Shown here: piece by piece, positions 1 to 10,731 of the stretch
How positions within the stretch are numbered: the first letter of the stretch is position 1
How the letters are laid out: every line of letters starts with the position of its first letter
Source of the DNA: Eustoma russellianum
Lineage: Eukaryota > Streptophyta > Magnoliopsida > Gentianales > Gentianaceae
Length of the DNA: 64,000 nucleotides
Assembly (NCBI GenBank): GCA_036186865.1
Contig: AP025041.1
Span: forward strand, 44,104,628-44,168,627
Direction: 5' to 3'
The notes under the pieces: generated by a model
The model's database searches: none
Told to the model about the DNA's origin: nothing
The model's input: the letters and a program-made list of their open reading frames with translations, nothing else
Program-made: the position numbers and the translations under genes

Positions 1-87
1 TATCCTCTGATTGAGAAATGATTCCACTTGCCCCCCCCCCAATAAAAAATTTTTTTTTTTACATAAAGAAGAAGATATCTACAATAC

Positions 88-239
88 CTATCTTATTATC
101 AATACCACTGAAATTTGAACCACCAAAGCCACCAGAACCCCAGCCATCATCTCTCTGTGGAAGGAAAATGATGTTTCTTGGATATACCTGACTACCTCCT
201 AATCCATACTCAGGTATTTGATCTCCCATCTCAAAATCT
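88..239 (-). CDS. candidate internal exon, unidentified
   Basis: On the minus strand a stretch open in one frame is bounded by an acceptor-like CACTAG (exon from 239) and a donor-like AG|GTATTG (exon end 88). It would encode about 50 residues, glycine-rich near the end (DDGWGSGGFGGSNFSG), with a possible internal start at 229. I do not recognise the product. If real it belongs to a gene whose other exons lie elsewhere, in part off the left edge. Too short to be sure; it could be a chance open frame in repeat-rich DNA. Confidence 0.25.
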
Positions 240-344
240 CTAGTGGATTATGCAATTCAACTTCACTCCTTAAAACCACTTTTTTTTCTTAAGTTTTCCT
301 CAAGCATCTTCTTATTGTGTCAAAACCCTTTTCGTTTTATTCGA

Positions 345-480
345 TACACTGGAAGCAAACTCTCTATCCATTAGGATAAAGGTATTGTTTGCCTGCCAAT
401 TACCCTTCGCAGACTCTAACGGTAGCTTATGCTGTCGTTGGGATATAGTGGGTGTCAATAATCACGACGACGTCGTAAAG
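345..480 (+). repeat. SINE-like repeat, family B copy
   Basis: One of about nine copies in the window of a short repeat with a core of the type AAACTCTCTATCC, then GGTATTGTTTGCC, then TTGCTGTCGTTGGGATATA, usually followed by a trinucleotide tail. The copies show ordinary sequence divergence. No family name is assigned. Confidence 0.6.
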
Positions 481-559
481 ATAAACAAGGGTTTTCAGAG
501 AAAACTCTCTTAACTCTAATGTTGAACTGTTCTATGTTGGATCAAAGTGATAACTTTGA

Positions 560-690
560 CTTCACAACACATCATCAGTTCAATATTACTTAATACTGGA
601 TGTACTGTTGAATCAAAGTGATACTCTTGATTCAACTGTCGTCGTTCCAATATACTGGATGTACTGTTGAATCAAAGTGTCACTCTCTAA
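560..690. repeat. short tandem repeat, about 65-bp unit
   Basis: The phrase TACTGTTGAATCAAAGTG recurs around 603 and 663, each preceded by ATACTGGATG, with a more diverged version near 535. No gene is visible in this stretch. Confidence 0.5.
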
Positions 691-872
691 ATTGGCTGTG
701 ATTCTTATATTGTGAAATGACAGTTGACTGACATAGATTGACGCATCATTATGAGTCATTGAGAAACAACTTTTATGTATTTCTAACACATGGATATGGT
801 TGCATACATCTGACCTACGATACTCCGTCATAGACGGGAGCCTCTAAGTTAATGTGGTAATGTTGTTGTTGT
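689..872 (+). repeat. SINE-like repeat, family A copy
   Basis: Family A repeat. The core reads TATTGTGAAGTAGCAGTTGA, then ATTATGGGTCATCGG, TTTCTAACACATGGGTATGG and CCGTCATAGGCGGGAGCCTC, ending in a TTG-rich tail (TGTTGTTGTTGT). About a dozen copies lie in this window in both orientations. The trinucleotide tail and size suggest a SINE, but I see no clear A and B boxes, so the class is inferred. Confidence 0.6.
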
Positions 873-996
873 ACGTATTCTCTATTGTTGCCTAGGAGAA
901 TATCTTGTTTTTGCATTAGAAGAGCTAAAGGTTTAGACATATCTTTGTTGGAACCAAAAGGGATCAATAAGAAGCGCTCAAAATACTTAACTGCAG

Positions 997-1299
997 ATCT
1001 CAAGTGGTGGCAATCTTATACAAACATCCAACATGTCTCAAAGATATCAGCAAGATTTTCACGGCGTTCCGATGAATGGGTTGGAGAGATCTTTACTCAG
1101 ATTAGAAGCAATTCAGCTGCATCCAGAGGAGCAATTGGTAGAGTCGTCCCAAGTATATGATTCCCATTGGATGTTAAGAGAAGAGATTGACATGTCACGG
1201 CTGCGTAAAGCTACTGCTGATATGTTTGATCATCAGATGCAATCTAATTTTAGATGGTCACACAAGCAACAAGCTCCGTTGATTGCAAATCAAAATGGT
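997..1299 (+). CDS. candidate coding exon, unidentified
   Basis: An open stretch of exactly 101 codons (303 nt, phase 0 at both ends) lies between an acceptor-like ACTGCAG (991-996) and a strong donor GGT|GTAAGT (from 1300). The translation is hydrophilic and protein-like, with RSLLRLEAIQLHPEEQL and MSRLRKATADMFDHQMQSNF as recognisable stretches. I do not recognise the family. No convincing flanking exons are visible, so it may be a stranded exon of a decayed gene or a captured fragment. Confidence 0.35.
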
Positions 1300-1344
1300 G
1301 TAAGTGAACTTCCACTATTCTGGAATCTAAGTTAAGCAGCATGT

Positions 1345-2250
1345 TTGGGATGGTTCTACATAGGAAAGAGATGTTCTAGCACTTTTCTTTTATCATATCA
1401 TCTGTCGGATCTAATGAAAATTTTCTCTATGTTAGCTTTTTTTTTAAATGCTAATATATTAACCATAGCGATCAAATCATCAAACGGATGCAACCTATAC
1501 AATAGACCTATGTATAGGTCAACAGGCTGACTTACGTGTACTACTCAGCAATGTAGAGCATTCTTAAATAATAGGTGACATGGCGTCTATGTCTATAAGT
1601 TGTGGGCAGAGCTTATACATAACTCTGTACAATGTGTTACATTCCTAGATACAAATTGTGTTCCTTCAAAGATGTTTTTGTCCTTAGCTTGCCAGATGAA
1701 GTAGACGGTGGCCACCAAGATAATCTATGTGTGTTAGATTAGTAAATGATGTAATACATATAACATATAATCTTATCAGATGGGATCTGTCCACAACTAA
1801 AAAAATTCATTAGATGAAACAAAAGAAGGAACCTAGGACTTGATAGATGATCTTTGCCTTCCATTCAGGGGAATGTCTTGATTAACAAGGTATCAAACAG
1901 TATGTTAAGGTAATGTACCAGTTTCAATATTAGGTGACATATGTCAATTATTTTATTTCGACATTTTATAGTAGAGAAATTGACATATTAATGTTATATG
2001 AGATTTCATACTACTACTAACATTGTAATGTCATATGACATTTCTGTGTTGCGAAAGTTATAATAAATCAGTATAATACTTGATCTAACTGTTACTAGTT
2101 AACTCTTCTTGGCTGCGAAACTTTCCTCCTGTGGGACTGGCAAAAACAGGCCAGTAAAGTAACTATCCCGAATGTTATAATGGTCAGGAACAAACTTAGA
2201 GGCATCTAATTAAGCCTTTAACCAATGACATATAGACAAATATGTGTGAG
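1345..2250. other. intergenic, no gene seen
   Basis: AT-rich sequence with no convincing ORF or RNA gene. A family A repeat follows from about 2282. Confidence 0.5.
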
Positions 2251-2281
2251 CCCTTATTTTAAGCACTCTCCTATTCCCTGA

Positions 2282-2558
2282 CATCATTTCCATTTCTAAT
2301 AGAGTAAAGAACACACTTTTACTTGACTTTGATTTTGGAATATGATAGAATAAAGTAAAATGACTTACTAAATTGGTTGCGTTTCTTATATTGTGAAGTA
2401 GCAGTTCATCGACACAGCTTGACGCAATTTTCATTATGGGTCATCGGGAACAACCTCTGTGTATTTCTAACACATGAGTATGGTTGCATACATCCAGCTC
2501 CTATATCTCGTCATAGGCAGAAGCGTCTAAATTAATGAAGTAATTTTGTTGTTGCGTC
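2282..2558 (+). repeat. SINE-like repeat, family A copy (long form)
   Basis: A longer family A copy that includes the 5' part seen also near 9350 and 18300 (CATTTCTAATAGAGTAAAG, then a gappy TTTGGAATATGATAGAATAAA), followed by the common core and the TTG-rich end. It lies just upstream of the BEL1-like start codon and may contribute to its promoter or leader. Confidence 0.6.
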
Positions 2559-2676
2559 ATAATCGCTGACATGTTTTATGTCATTAGTTGTCTATATCTT
2601 ATTAGTTAAATAATATTCGTTACTCCTCGACATTAAATAAAGATTGCCCTTTGAGCTAATCAGGATTATCTCATGT

Positions 2677-5600
2677 ATGCAGCCTCCCTTCATGCATTTG
2701 CATGGAAAAACATCTTCCTCTTCTTCTTACCTCCACCAAGATTCATGGAGCTCTCATCATCCACAAGGGTTCAATTTTGTTACCTCGGCACTCACAAACA
2801 ACTTAGAGACACCCGGACAGTTTACTTTAATGAGAAACGGCGATATGATTGATGATGATGAAAATAAAGTTGGAACAATATTTGAAGGACAAGGGCTTTC
2901 TTTATCACTATCATCTTCGTTACACAATTTTGAAGCATCAAAATTTCAACCATATAGAAATCAAGATGGTGGGGTCTTCTTGTATGATCAAAGGTTGTAT
3001 TTTGATAATGGCAAGAACATCGTATTCGATAAGAACATCGCGGATCGGATGGATCAGGTTCATGTTGGATATTCAGCTAATTCTTCAAGAAGAACGAGTA
3101 ATGTGCTTAAAAGTTGTATGTACTTCAAGGCTACTAGAGAATTATTAGATGAGTTTTGCTGTATTTCTAGAGGGAAAGCGAGCACTAATCCGAGGGTTAA
3201 TAGATACAATGGAAGCCCAAAATCTGATTCGAATGCGAATGGGGTCGGCCGGCCGGATTTATTTGCCGCCGGCAAGGAGCAACGGCCATTATCAGCTGGT
3301 GATAGGAGTGAGTATCAAAGAAAGAAGGCCAAGCTTCTATCTCTGCTTGATGAGGCATGATCTCTTTATCCCTTTTGTTTGCTTTCTTCTTCTAGTTTCT
3401 CCTCTTTTTTGGGGAATGAATTTCTTATCTGGTATATCTTTTAATTTAGGACATGCAATATATAAAAGTTATATTAGTTTTAGGACCTTAGACCAATTGT
3501 AACATAGTTGTTTTATGACTTTGAGGTCATAAGTTTGAGTTGCGGAAACAGTCTCTTGCACAAAGTGTAGGGTAAGGCTACATACATCAGACCGCGAAGC
3601 GACCCGCCCTCTTCTCAGACCCTGCGCAATAGCGGAAGCATATTGCATCGGGAACGCCCTTTATTAGTTGAGAAGGGTTAAGTATACACTATATGATCTT
3701 AGTGAGTAGGTAAATAAATGGTATACTAAATAAGATAAGAGGTCACATGGGTCTTTTTCTAAATTTAAAGATGCACTAATTATTCTACGATCATATATAT
3801 GACACATACTAATATAACATCACATGTTTGATACAAGCCATGTATATTAACATAAAAAAGAATTGGTTTTTACACTCCAGATTCATAACCACACCCTAAA
3901 ATTATTTACATGTATATCTATGCATATACAATCATTACAGGCGCATGTGCATAGATATATATGCACGTAATACATACACATATATATACATATATAGATA
4001 TGTGTGTGTATGTAATATATATGCATTTGTGTATGTGTGTGTACACATATGCATATATATATATGTGTGTGTATGCATATGCGTGTGTATCTATGTATAT
4101 AAACACACACATATATATATAGAAGGTGGTGCGGGTGGGTGTGGGTGTGGGGGTGGACTTGGGGTTGAGAGAGAAAGGGTAACAGTTTCTTAGGTTCCAA
4201 GAGGCAGGTACAACCATTTTGTTTGGTTGACGTTAAATCATACTCCATATGACAAATTCTTGTATAGAATGTAAGTAATTATAATACCCCGGAACTATTC
4301 TACCAACCAAATGGAGAAAACCCCATGAAAAACCGACACCCATATCACAATTCAAGTGTGAAAATTCTATTGTACTTTTACCCTGGGATTCAATTTAGGG
4401 CACATGTTGAAGGAGAGACATGGCTTCACAAAATGTTAGATCGGATCTGGAGAGGTTCTGGGTGAGTTAAAATATGAGGCATGCAATCACATACTACCAC
4501 GTGTAAAAATTGGCCAGCAATTTAATTTTTTTTTTAAAAAAAAGCAGTTTTTACACGTGGCGACGCGTGATTAGAGGTCTCATATTTTGTTTCACACAGA
4601 ACCTTCCAGATCTGAACCGGATCTTAGAGGGCATATAAAGCAGGCTGCGTAGGAAAACATTCATCCGTACCTGCATAGAGAAAAATATGTTCTTCCAATA
4701 GGTCGTATTTTTCATGTACTTTTGGGACCATTTCTTTTATGATATATATTACGACATTCTTGAATATAATTGGTGCGTATGATTGGTGTGTAAGAAGCTT
4801 TCTTGTTAAACAAATGCCGAAAGGTTAAGTGTAAAAGCCTACCATTACGCTGAAACCTTTGTAGGAACTTGACCTTCCATTTCTCCATGATGCCCCATGT
4901 TCTTTGAGTTTATTTATGCACATACTTTGCTAGTACTAGCATTACCTAACTATTGTAGGGCGTTTCTGGTATATTAGTATTCTGCGTTTGTGTATAGTCC
5001 GGAGACGGGTTATATCGCTTCACAATCTGATATACGCAGTCTTACCCTACACTTTTGTGCAAGAGTCTGTTTTCGCGGTTCGAACTCATGACCTCAAAGT
5101 CAAAAACAGCAACCTTACCAGTTTATCGAATGCTCGCCAAGTATTTGCCAGAAAGGGAATAAGATGTAACGCTCCAATAAAATATCTCATATCTAGAATG
5201 CGAGTGTATTATAATCATATTACGTTAAACATATTTTTTAAATAAAATTTGAAAAGGGAAATCGTACTCGAGACCAGACCCGAAATTAGGAGAAATGCTA
5301 GACCTAAAGGTTTTTTTATACAATAAATAGAACTTCATTATGTATGTATAAAGTTTTTAATCCTAAGTTGAATGACGTACTATGTGGCTAACAGCTCCAA
5401 ATGCCACTTATTTTTGCTTGTACTTAACTGTTGATAAATATCTATTTTTATATAATGCTAAGTATTTGTTCATTATCCATGGATAGGTGTATCATGCTCT
5501 ATTGTTCTTTTCTTTTGATCATATACAACAATAACAACATTACCTCATTGCTTTATAGACTACCGTCTATAGTAGGGTCGGATATACGTAACCATATTCA

Positions 5601-8600
5601 TATGTTAGAAATACATAAAAATTATTTTATGATGATTCATAATGAAAATGTGTTGATCAATCGATACTTTATTATCATAATTAATAACCGTCCTTCTAGG
5701 CCCCTCTTTGTTGGATCCAATATATCATCATATTGGAGAATCTTATAAGTGAACCCCACCATTCAGCATTATATGTTTCAGAGGAAGCTCTTGTAAAAAA
5801 TGAAAAACACTTGTTTATTTAAATGTGAACCCTACCATGTAGCATTATGGTTTTTTGGGGAAGCTTTAGTAAGATGACACTTGGTTCTATATACTTATTG
5901 AGATTAAATAATCGACTAAGCACTTAGTTACTTCAAAAGTAAACCCTACGATGTATCATTATGGATTTTAGGGGAAGCTTTAGTATATGACTGTTTAACG
6001 AACCAAACAGTTCGCGAACTGTTCGAGTTTGGTTCATGTTCGGTTTGTATTTGTTCTTTAATGATCGGTAAACGAGTCAAATTCGAACAGATGTTTGGGT
6101 TCGTTTACTAAAACGAGTCAAACTATTTGCGAACTGTTTGGCTCGTTTAAATAGTTATAGTGTTATCGACCCGAACACGAACCAATTTTAAAGTTCGTTT
6201 AGCTAAACAAATCGAGCCAAACAGTTCGTTTAGCTAAACGAATCTGAATTCGAAAATCTAGTATTTGGTTCGCCTCGGTTTGTTAACACCCCTACTTTAG
6301 TATGATGACACTTGGTTTTACTTAATAATCAATTAAGCCGGTTAAAGTCTCTAGAAACGGACCTGCAGTTAGCCACCTTCTTTTCGCGGATGATTTACTT
6401 ATCTTTGGTGAAGCAAATGAAGCGCAAGCTCAACTTATGGCAGATTGCTTATCAGAATTCTGCAGTATCTCTGGACAAAAGGTGAATACTGCCAAATCAA
6501 ACATGCTAGTATCCAAAATGTTACCCGGGATGTAGCCATACGTCTGAGCTCTCGATTTGACATACCACTATCGCAAGATCTGGGCATGTATCTTGGCATG
6601 CCACTGATACATACACGGGTAAACAAGACTACATACACACCCTTAGTGGACAAGGTGCGATGTAAGTTAGCTTCATGGAAAGGCCGCTTACTGTCCAGGG
6701 CTGCCCGCCAGATTTTAGTGCAAACGATGACGTCCATAGTGCCTGCATATGCGATGCAAACAGCATTGTTATCTACATGTACGATACAACAACTAGAACG
6801 ATTGGACAGATGCTTTTTCTGGGACATATATGGAGATGAACGTAAATTACACCATGTGGCATGGTCCAGATTTGCAAACCTAAAGATGCGGGAGGGACAG
6901 GTATCAAGCAGTTGAGACTTATGAATCTGGCGCTACTTGCTAAATTAGCATGGCGGTACCTAAACGATGATAATTGCTTATGGGTCCGTATGTTGCGGGC
7001 AAAATATGGCAACCTACTGGACGAATGCTCAGTACGTAAGAAGGGCTCCTTCACTTGGCGTAGCATCCTTGGAGCAATGCCAGTGATAAACAAGGGGTTT
7101 AGCTGTGAAGCACCGGCCGTTACTGAATCGCAACAGCAGATGAGACTCATCTGGCAAGGGCAGCAGGATGGCGGATTTACAGTTGCCTCAGCATATCATC
7201 TGCAACTTCCACAAGAAGACCAAAGGGGTGACGCTAGGTGGAGTAAGATTTGGAAGGCGAGGGGACCCCAGCGAGTCAGTTTGCTACTATGGCAAGCTCG
7301 CTTGGGAAGATTACCTACCGGAACGATGTTGTATGCTAGACACCTTCGGCCCACGCCACTAAGTGATATTTTCCAAGATGATGAGGATGACACACTGCAT
7401 GCACTTCGCAGCTGTACATGGGCGGCCTGTGCTTGGAAAAGAATGGTCAAGGGGGACGCACGTCATGAATTTTTCTCAGAACCTAGAGTGGATCATTGGA
7501 TTGACATGAATCTCACCAGAACGTTTGGGAACGAACTTATTGCAGAAGACTGGATGTATACCTTTCGGGAAGGAGTACATGTGATTTGGAGCTTGAGAAA
7601 CAAATATCTATTTGGTGATTTACATGAGTTACCGCATGCCAGTGTTGTGGTAGGCATGATCTATGAACGCGCGCGCAACATCCGTCTTGCCTGGTCTACT
7701 GACGACAGAGATGATGTAGTATAGGAAGTTTTGTATGACTTATATTTTGATGTTTGTTTCTTGTAAACTTTGGTTGAAAATATGAATAAAATGATCCCGT
7801 TCCACCAAAAAAAAATCGATTAAGCACTTAGTTCTTTATGTTTTAACGGTTACAATGTGACATATAAAAACTTCAACGTCGGACCTGTCTATATGTACTA
7901 TCAACTTTTTTACGACAAATTCTTCCTAGTGAGCTTTTTTTTTTCCCCAATGTTGTAAGTTACCTTGTGCGAGTTTTGGAGGTTATTATGTCCTCTTCTT
8001 GTAAGCTGTTATTTCTGTTTATGATATTTTAAGTTAGTGTTCTTTCATCATATGTGACAGAAATTAATAAACATGGGAACACAGCACCTATTTATTGCCC
8101 CGTATTTTGGTTTTACAAGAAATTCTTGTAGGTAAAGAATTTATATTCGTGTTTACTAAATTTTTTTCACTAGCATACTAGCACATCATATTTCTAGTAT
8201 AAAAATGGGTCTGGAAGCAAACTCTTTATCCCTTGAGATGAAGGTATTGTTTGCCTGTCTCTCAACCTCTCCAGACCTTAGCAATAACTTTTGTTGTCGT
8301 TGGGATATACTGAGTATGATTGTCGTTGTTTTTGTATGAAAAGAACTTACATGTCTAACTGTTTTCTGTGCACCTTCATGATTAATCAGGTAAATGCAAG
8401 ATACAAGCTCTATCGTGACCAAATGCAGACAATAGTGAACTCATTTGACTCCATGGTTGGATATGGGGCAGCAGCTGCATACACAGATCTTGCCCAAAAG
8501 GCAATGTCAAGACACTTTAGGAACACAAAAGATGCAATTTTGTCACAACTGAAGATAACATGTGAAGTTCTTGGGGATAAATTAGATGCATTTGGAACAA

Positions 8601-10472
8601 TGGGATTGACCAAAGGTGAAACCCCAAGACTTAAAGTTGTTGATCAAAAGATTAGGCAACAGAAAGCATTTCATCAAATGGGAATCTTAGATCCTGATTC
8701 TTGGAGACCTCAAAGAGGGCTGCCTGAAAGATCTGTCAATACATTGAGAGCTTGGCTCTTTGAGCATTTTCTTCACCCGTACGTCTCTCTCTCTCTCTCT
8801 TCTTTTTCAATTTTTACAATTAATTTTATTGTATTGGGGGTAGCTACACGTGCTATCTAGTAGGATATAGATAAATAAAAGAGAATATCATGTTGGTTGT
8901 GAGGACATACATTATATCGCAAAACAATCCGTCTCTTTTCTGGACCCTGTGCAAACCCGAGATGATAGTGCACCAAACGCTATCATGCTGGTTGTGTTCA
9001 AACAGAGACATACAAATATCACATGGGAGAAATTCATGGAGTGGTCCAATATTTTTCTTTTATAAACGAAACCCTAAATTCAAAGCACGTTTTTTTTGTC
9101 ATATGTGGCATAGAAACTAAATCATAAAGTTAACTATATGTATTCTTATCAGATACCCTAGCGATGCAGACAAGCATATGCTATCCCGGCAAACGGGTTT
9201 ATCCAAAAATCAGGTACTTTTATTACATCTTTTGAGATGAAACAAATTGATATGTCACAATCTTGAAAGCAAAAGTTTTATATCCATAGTTGTTCTGCAA
9301 GTCTCTACCCGTTGCTTTTTAAAGTATCTTCAAGGATTTATCCACTCGTAAGAAAAAGCAATCGGTTTTCATTTTTAATGGGGTCAATGACACATTTTTT
9401 TTTGACTTTGGAATATAATAGAATAAAACAAAATAACTCACTAAATTGGTTGCGCTTCTTATATTGTGAAGTAGCAGTTGATCGACACAGCTTGACGCAA
9501 TTTTCATTATGGGTCATTGGAAACAACCTCTGTATGTTTCTAACACATAGGTACAGTTGCGTACATCCGACTCTTCTCATACTCCGTCATAGGCCGGAGC
9601 CTCTAATACAATGAATAATGTTGTTGTTGTAGTATATAAGATAAGTAATGAAGAAATACTTGATGGCCTTTTAAGTATTCATGAAGACTGCTCCCAGGGC
9701 GTAGTTCAGCTAGTACTCGGGTTGAGAATTGCCACAAGAGGTCAAGAGTTCGAATCCAGGGACATATACTGTGTGGGTGTTCCCCTGTTTCTAGGTCAAA
9801 GGCCTGGTTTGTGGCGGACACCTGATGTGGGTAACTGTGTAAGATCTCACTCAGCCTAGTAGGCCGCTGGATTCCTGATTTACATCTTCCACAAAGTTCC
9901 TTAAAGTTGGACACTGAATACCTTTTGGATTGGGGTTCAACTTTTTAGCCACAAGTATTCATGAAGACTAGCAAGAAACTTAATGAAATATATATGTTAG
10001 TCATACGGTTTGTTTTTCCAAGAAAGATGGCCCTATTATTGACGGTGAGAGCATATTTTTTGCACAAGACATTCCCTATGCATTTTTCATTTTTCTGTCA
10101 CAATCAATCAACAAAGTAATAAATGCACGTCATTTATTATCTCATCAACTTCACCATAACTATCTAACGCTAATGAATGTCACACAGGTATCAAATTGGT
10201 TCATAAATGCTAGGGTAAGACTGTGGAAACCAATGGTAGAAGAGATATACAATCAAGAAATCACAAAAGAAGATCAGCAAGAGACAACATCAGAAGACCC
10301 CAAATCATTGGAGGACCACCACACCATTGTCTCTGCAGGAACACCTAAGCATAGTAATAAAAATAATACCAATAATAACAATATTAAGACCAACGTGACA
10401 TTGTTACAAGCTGATGAAAATGACCCTTCAAAAGAGACCATAAATGCATGTCCCCAAGACAATATTCTTTGA
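2677..10472 (+). CDS. BEL1-like homeodomain transcription factor, C-terminally truncated by a SINE
   Basis: TALE-class homeodomain factor of the BELL group, a nuclear DNA-binding partner of KNOX proteins in meristem and organ patterning (family knowledge). Exons: 2677-3354, 8390-8778, 9153-9213, 10188-10469 plus stop 10470-10472; 470 aa as it stands. Exon 1 has the LSLSLSS motif and a diverged SKY region running into LLDEFC. The BELL domain spans the exon 1/2 junction (LLSLLDE joined to VNARYK). The homeodomain covers exons 2-4 with RGLPERSVNTLRAWLFEHF, the three-residue loop PYP, and VSNWFINARVRLWKP. The 61-nt third exon is typical of the family. The run ahead of the homeodomain (MGILDPDSWRPQRGLPE) is most like PENNYWISE/POUND-FOOLISH, so BLH8/BLH9-like is the best guess. 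Intron 1 starts with GC. The start is the first ATG in frame (2677); 2692 is an alternative. The C-terminus is cut by a SINE, so the allele may be altered or null for C-terminal functions. Confidence 0.85.
3500..3672 (+). mobile_element. TS-like tRNA-derived SINE
   Basis: Carries the TS hallmarks in order: GACTTTGAGGTCATAAG, GCGGAAACAGTCTCTTGCAC, GTGTAGGGTAAGGCT, and a C-rich segment ending CAGACCCTGCGCAATAGCGG. TS SINEs were first described in tobacco (family knowledge). Other copies in this window are listed separately. Confidence 0.7.
3895..4130. repeat. AT/GT microsatellite-like tract
   Basis: Long alternating purine-pyrimidine sequence built from TATATATG, GTGTGTATG and ATACACAC motifs. 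It opens artefactual Tyr/His/Ile-rich reading frames on both strands. Such tracts can adopt Z-DNA or cruciform structures; that is general knowledge and not shown here. Confidence 0.85.
4439..4623. mobile_element. fold-back MITE, Harbinger-like
   Basis: A 185-bp element whose halves are inverted copies over nearly the full length: a left arm with GATCTGGA and AGGTTCTG, a matching right arm with CAGAACCT and TCCAGATC, and CCACGTGTAAAAA flanking an AT-rich centre. It is bordered by TTA on both sides (4436-4438 and 4624-4626), the 3-bp target duplication expected of PIF/Harbinger elements. A relative lies at 39634-39803. Confidence 0.7.
4963..5135 (-). mobile_element. TS-like SINE, inverted
   Basis: Reads as a TS-like SINE on the minus strand: GAGGTCATGAGTTCGAACCG (B box GTTCGAACC) followed by AAACAGACTCTTGCAC and GTGTAGGGTAAGACT. 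Confidence 0.7.
5519..5650 (-). repeat. SINE-like repeat, family A fragment, inverted
   Basis: Starts with the inverted TTG-type tail (CAACAATAACAACATTACC) and continues through the inverted core to ATTCATAATGAAAATG. Truncated relative to other family A copies. Confidence 0.55.
5986..6294. mobile_element. hAT-type MITE with 8-bp target duplication
   Basis: A 309-bp non-coding element flanked by perfect CTTTAGTA duplications (5978-5985 and 6295-6302). The ends are imperfect inverted repeats (left CTGTTTAACGAACC, right GGTTTGTTAACACCCC). The interior is rich in TTCGTTTAGCTAAACGAA-like palindromes common in plant hAT MITEs. A diverged copy lies at about 12270-12574 and a decayed one near 56200-56440. 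Confidence 0.85.
6339..7813 (+). mobile_element. 5'-truncated LINE (L1-type non-LTR retrotransposon)
   Basis: Bounded by a 12-nt target duplication with one mismatch (AATCAATTAAGC 6327-6338, AATCGATTAAGC 7814-7825) and ending in an A-run (7807-7813) after an AATAAA signal. Sequence begins inside the reverse transcriptase domain with the FADD catalytic box (6383-6394). The C-terminal region and zf-RVT-like portion follow. The coding part is broken: the first frame stops near 6535, a second frame runs to 6915, and a third covers 6861-7724, so at least two frameshifts. 5' truncation is the usual outcome of target-primed reverse transcription. A fossil copy without activity. Confidence 0.85.
6368..7724 (+). 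pseudogene. LINE reverse transcriptase C-terminal region, frameshifted
   Basis: Remnant of the LINE ORF2 product. Recognisable parts are LLFADDLLIFGEA (RT active-site box), LGMYLGMPL, LASWKGRLLSRAARQ (thumb region), LALLAKLAWRYL and a C-terminal segment like the zf-RVT domain of plant LINEs. Three frames must be combined and there is an in-frame stop, so no complete protein can be made. The endonuclease and the N-terminal RT are absent because of 5' truncation. Confidence 0.8.
8140..8335 (+). repeat. SINE-like repeat, family B copy
   Basis: Family B core with AGCAAACTCTTTATCCCTTG, GGTATTGTTTGCCTG, then CTTTTGTTGTCGTTGGGATA. It ends about 55 bp before the exon 2 acceptor of the BEL1-like gene, so it may contribute to the branch-point region. 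Confidence 0.6.
9350..9640 (+). repeat. SINE-like repeat, family A copy (long form)
   Basis: Full-length family A copy in intron 3 of the BEL1-like gene, ending in AATGTTGTTGTTGTAG. Confidence 0.6.
9690..9955 (+). mobile_element. tRNA-derived SINE, family D
   Basis: Head with an A-box-like GTAGTTCAGCTAG and a perfect B box GTTCGAATC (9748-9756), followed by a body containing AGGCCTGGTTTG, TAGTAGGCCGCTGG and TGATTTACATCTTCCACA. Same family as inverted copies at about 11195, 37955 and 38755. It lies in intron 3 of the BEL1-like gene in sense orientation. Confidence 0.7.
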
Positions 10473-10712
10473 TGAGGGGTGGGTTCTCCCCCCACCTGTA
10501 CCAGAGGCCCCTTAGCCAGCTAGGATGTAAATCGAGGGATGTGCTCCACCGGCAGCCCTGCAAAGGGAGAGGACACACGAGACTCAGCCAGCCCAGAGAC
10601 AACCCTTGTAATATTTCAACAAGGATTATCTCCACACGGACTCGAACTCGGGACGTCGGTGTTCTAGCCCCAATCACCTTTGCCACTTACCACTGGACTA
10701 TGCCCCTGGGGC
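10470..10712 (-). mobile_element. tRNA-derived SINE inside the last coding exon (family E)
   Basis: A 243-bp element flanked by a perfect 19-bp target duplication, TCCCCAAGACAATATTCTT (10451-10469 and 10713-10731). On the minus strand it has an A box TAGTCCAGTGG (10700-10690) and a B box GTTCGAGTC (10647-10639), both matching the RNA polymerase III consensus. The first three bases on the + strand are TGA in the BEL1-like frame. Insertion plus duplication adds 262 bp, so it also shifts the frame. The perfect long duplication argues for a fairly recent event. Confidence 0.9.
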
Positions 10713-10731
10713 TCCCCAAGACAATATTCTT

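Larger units (their letters stand above)
5747..7840 (+). repeat. three degenerate copies of a roughly 115-bp direct repeat, the third split by two transposons
   Basis: Copy 1 begins near 5747, copy 2 spans about 5820-5935, and copy 3 begins near 5936. Shared phrases are GAACCCTACCATGTAGCATT, GGGGAAGCTTTAGTA, GATGACACTTGGTT and CTAAGCACTTAGTT. Copy 3 is interrupted first by a hAT MITE and then by a LINE and resumes at about 7826. Copy 2 therefore serves as an empty site for both insertions. Confidence 0.7.
3355..8389 (+). other. intron 1 of the BEL1-like gene, GC-AG type
   Basis: A 5,035-bp intron between GAG (3352-3354) and GTA (8390-8392), phase 0. The donor reads GAG|GCATGA and the acceptor ATCAG. 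Family alignment demands the join here (LLDE then V), and no GT donor is available at the exon edge. The intron is filled by TS-like SINEs, an AT/GT microsatellite, a Harbinger-like MITE, a hAT MITE and a LINE fragment. Confidence 0.75.

Noticed and set aside
3355..3360. GCA TGA after exon 1 as the natural end of a 227-residue protein
   Set aside because: The BELL domain is cut in half there and continues in frame at 8390, so this is an intron start.
3883..4248. ORFs of 80-120 codons on both strands rich in Tyr, His, Ile and Cys
   Set aside because: They are by-products of the AT/GT microsatellite-like tract; composition is that of the repeat and no domain is present.
6861..7724. The 287-codon ORF as a host gene in the BEL1-like intron
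   Set aside because: It is the C-terminal part of a LINE reverse transcriptase product, bounded by a target duplication and an A-run.
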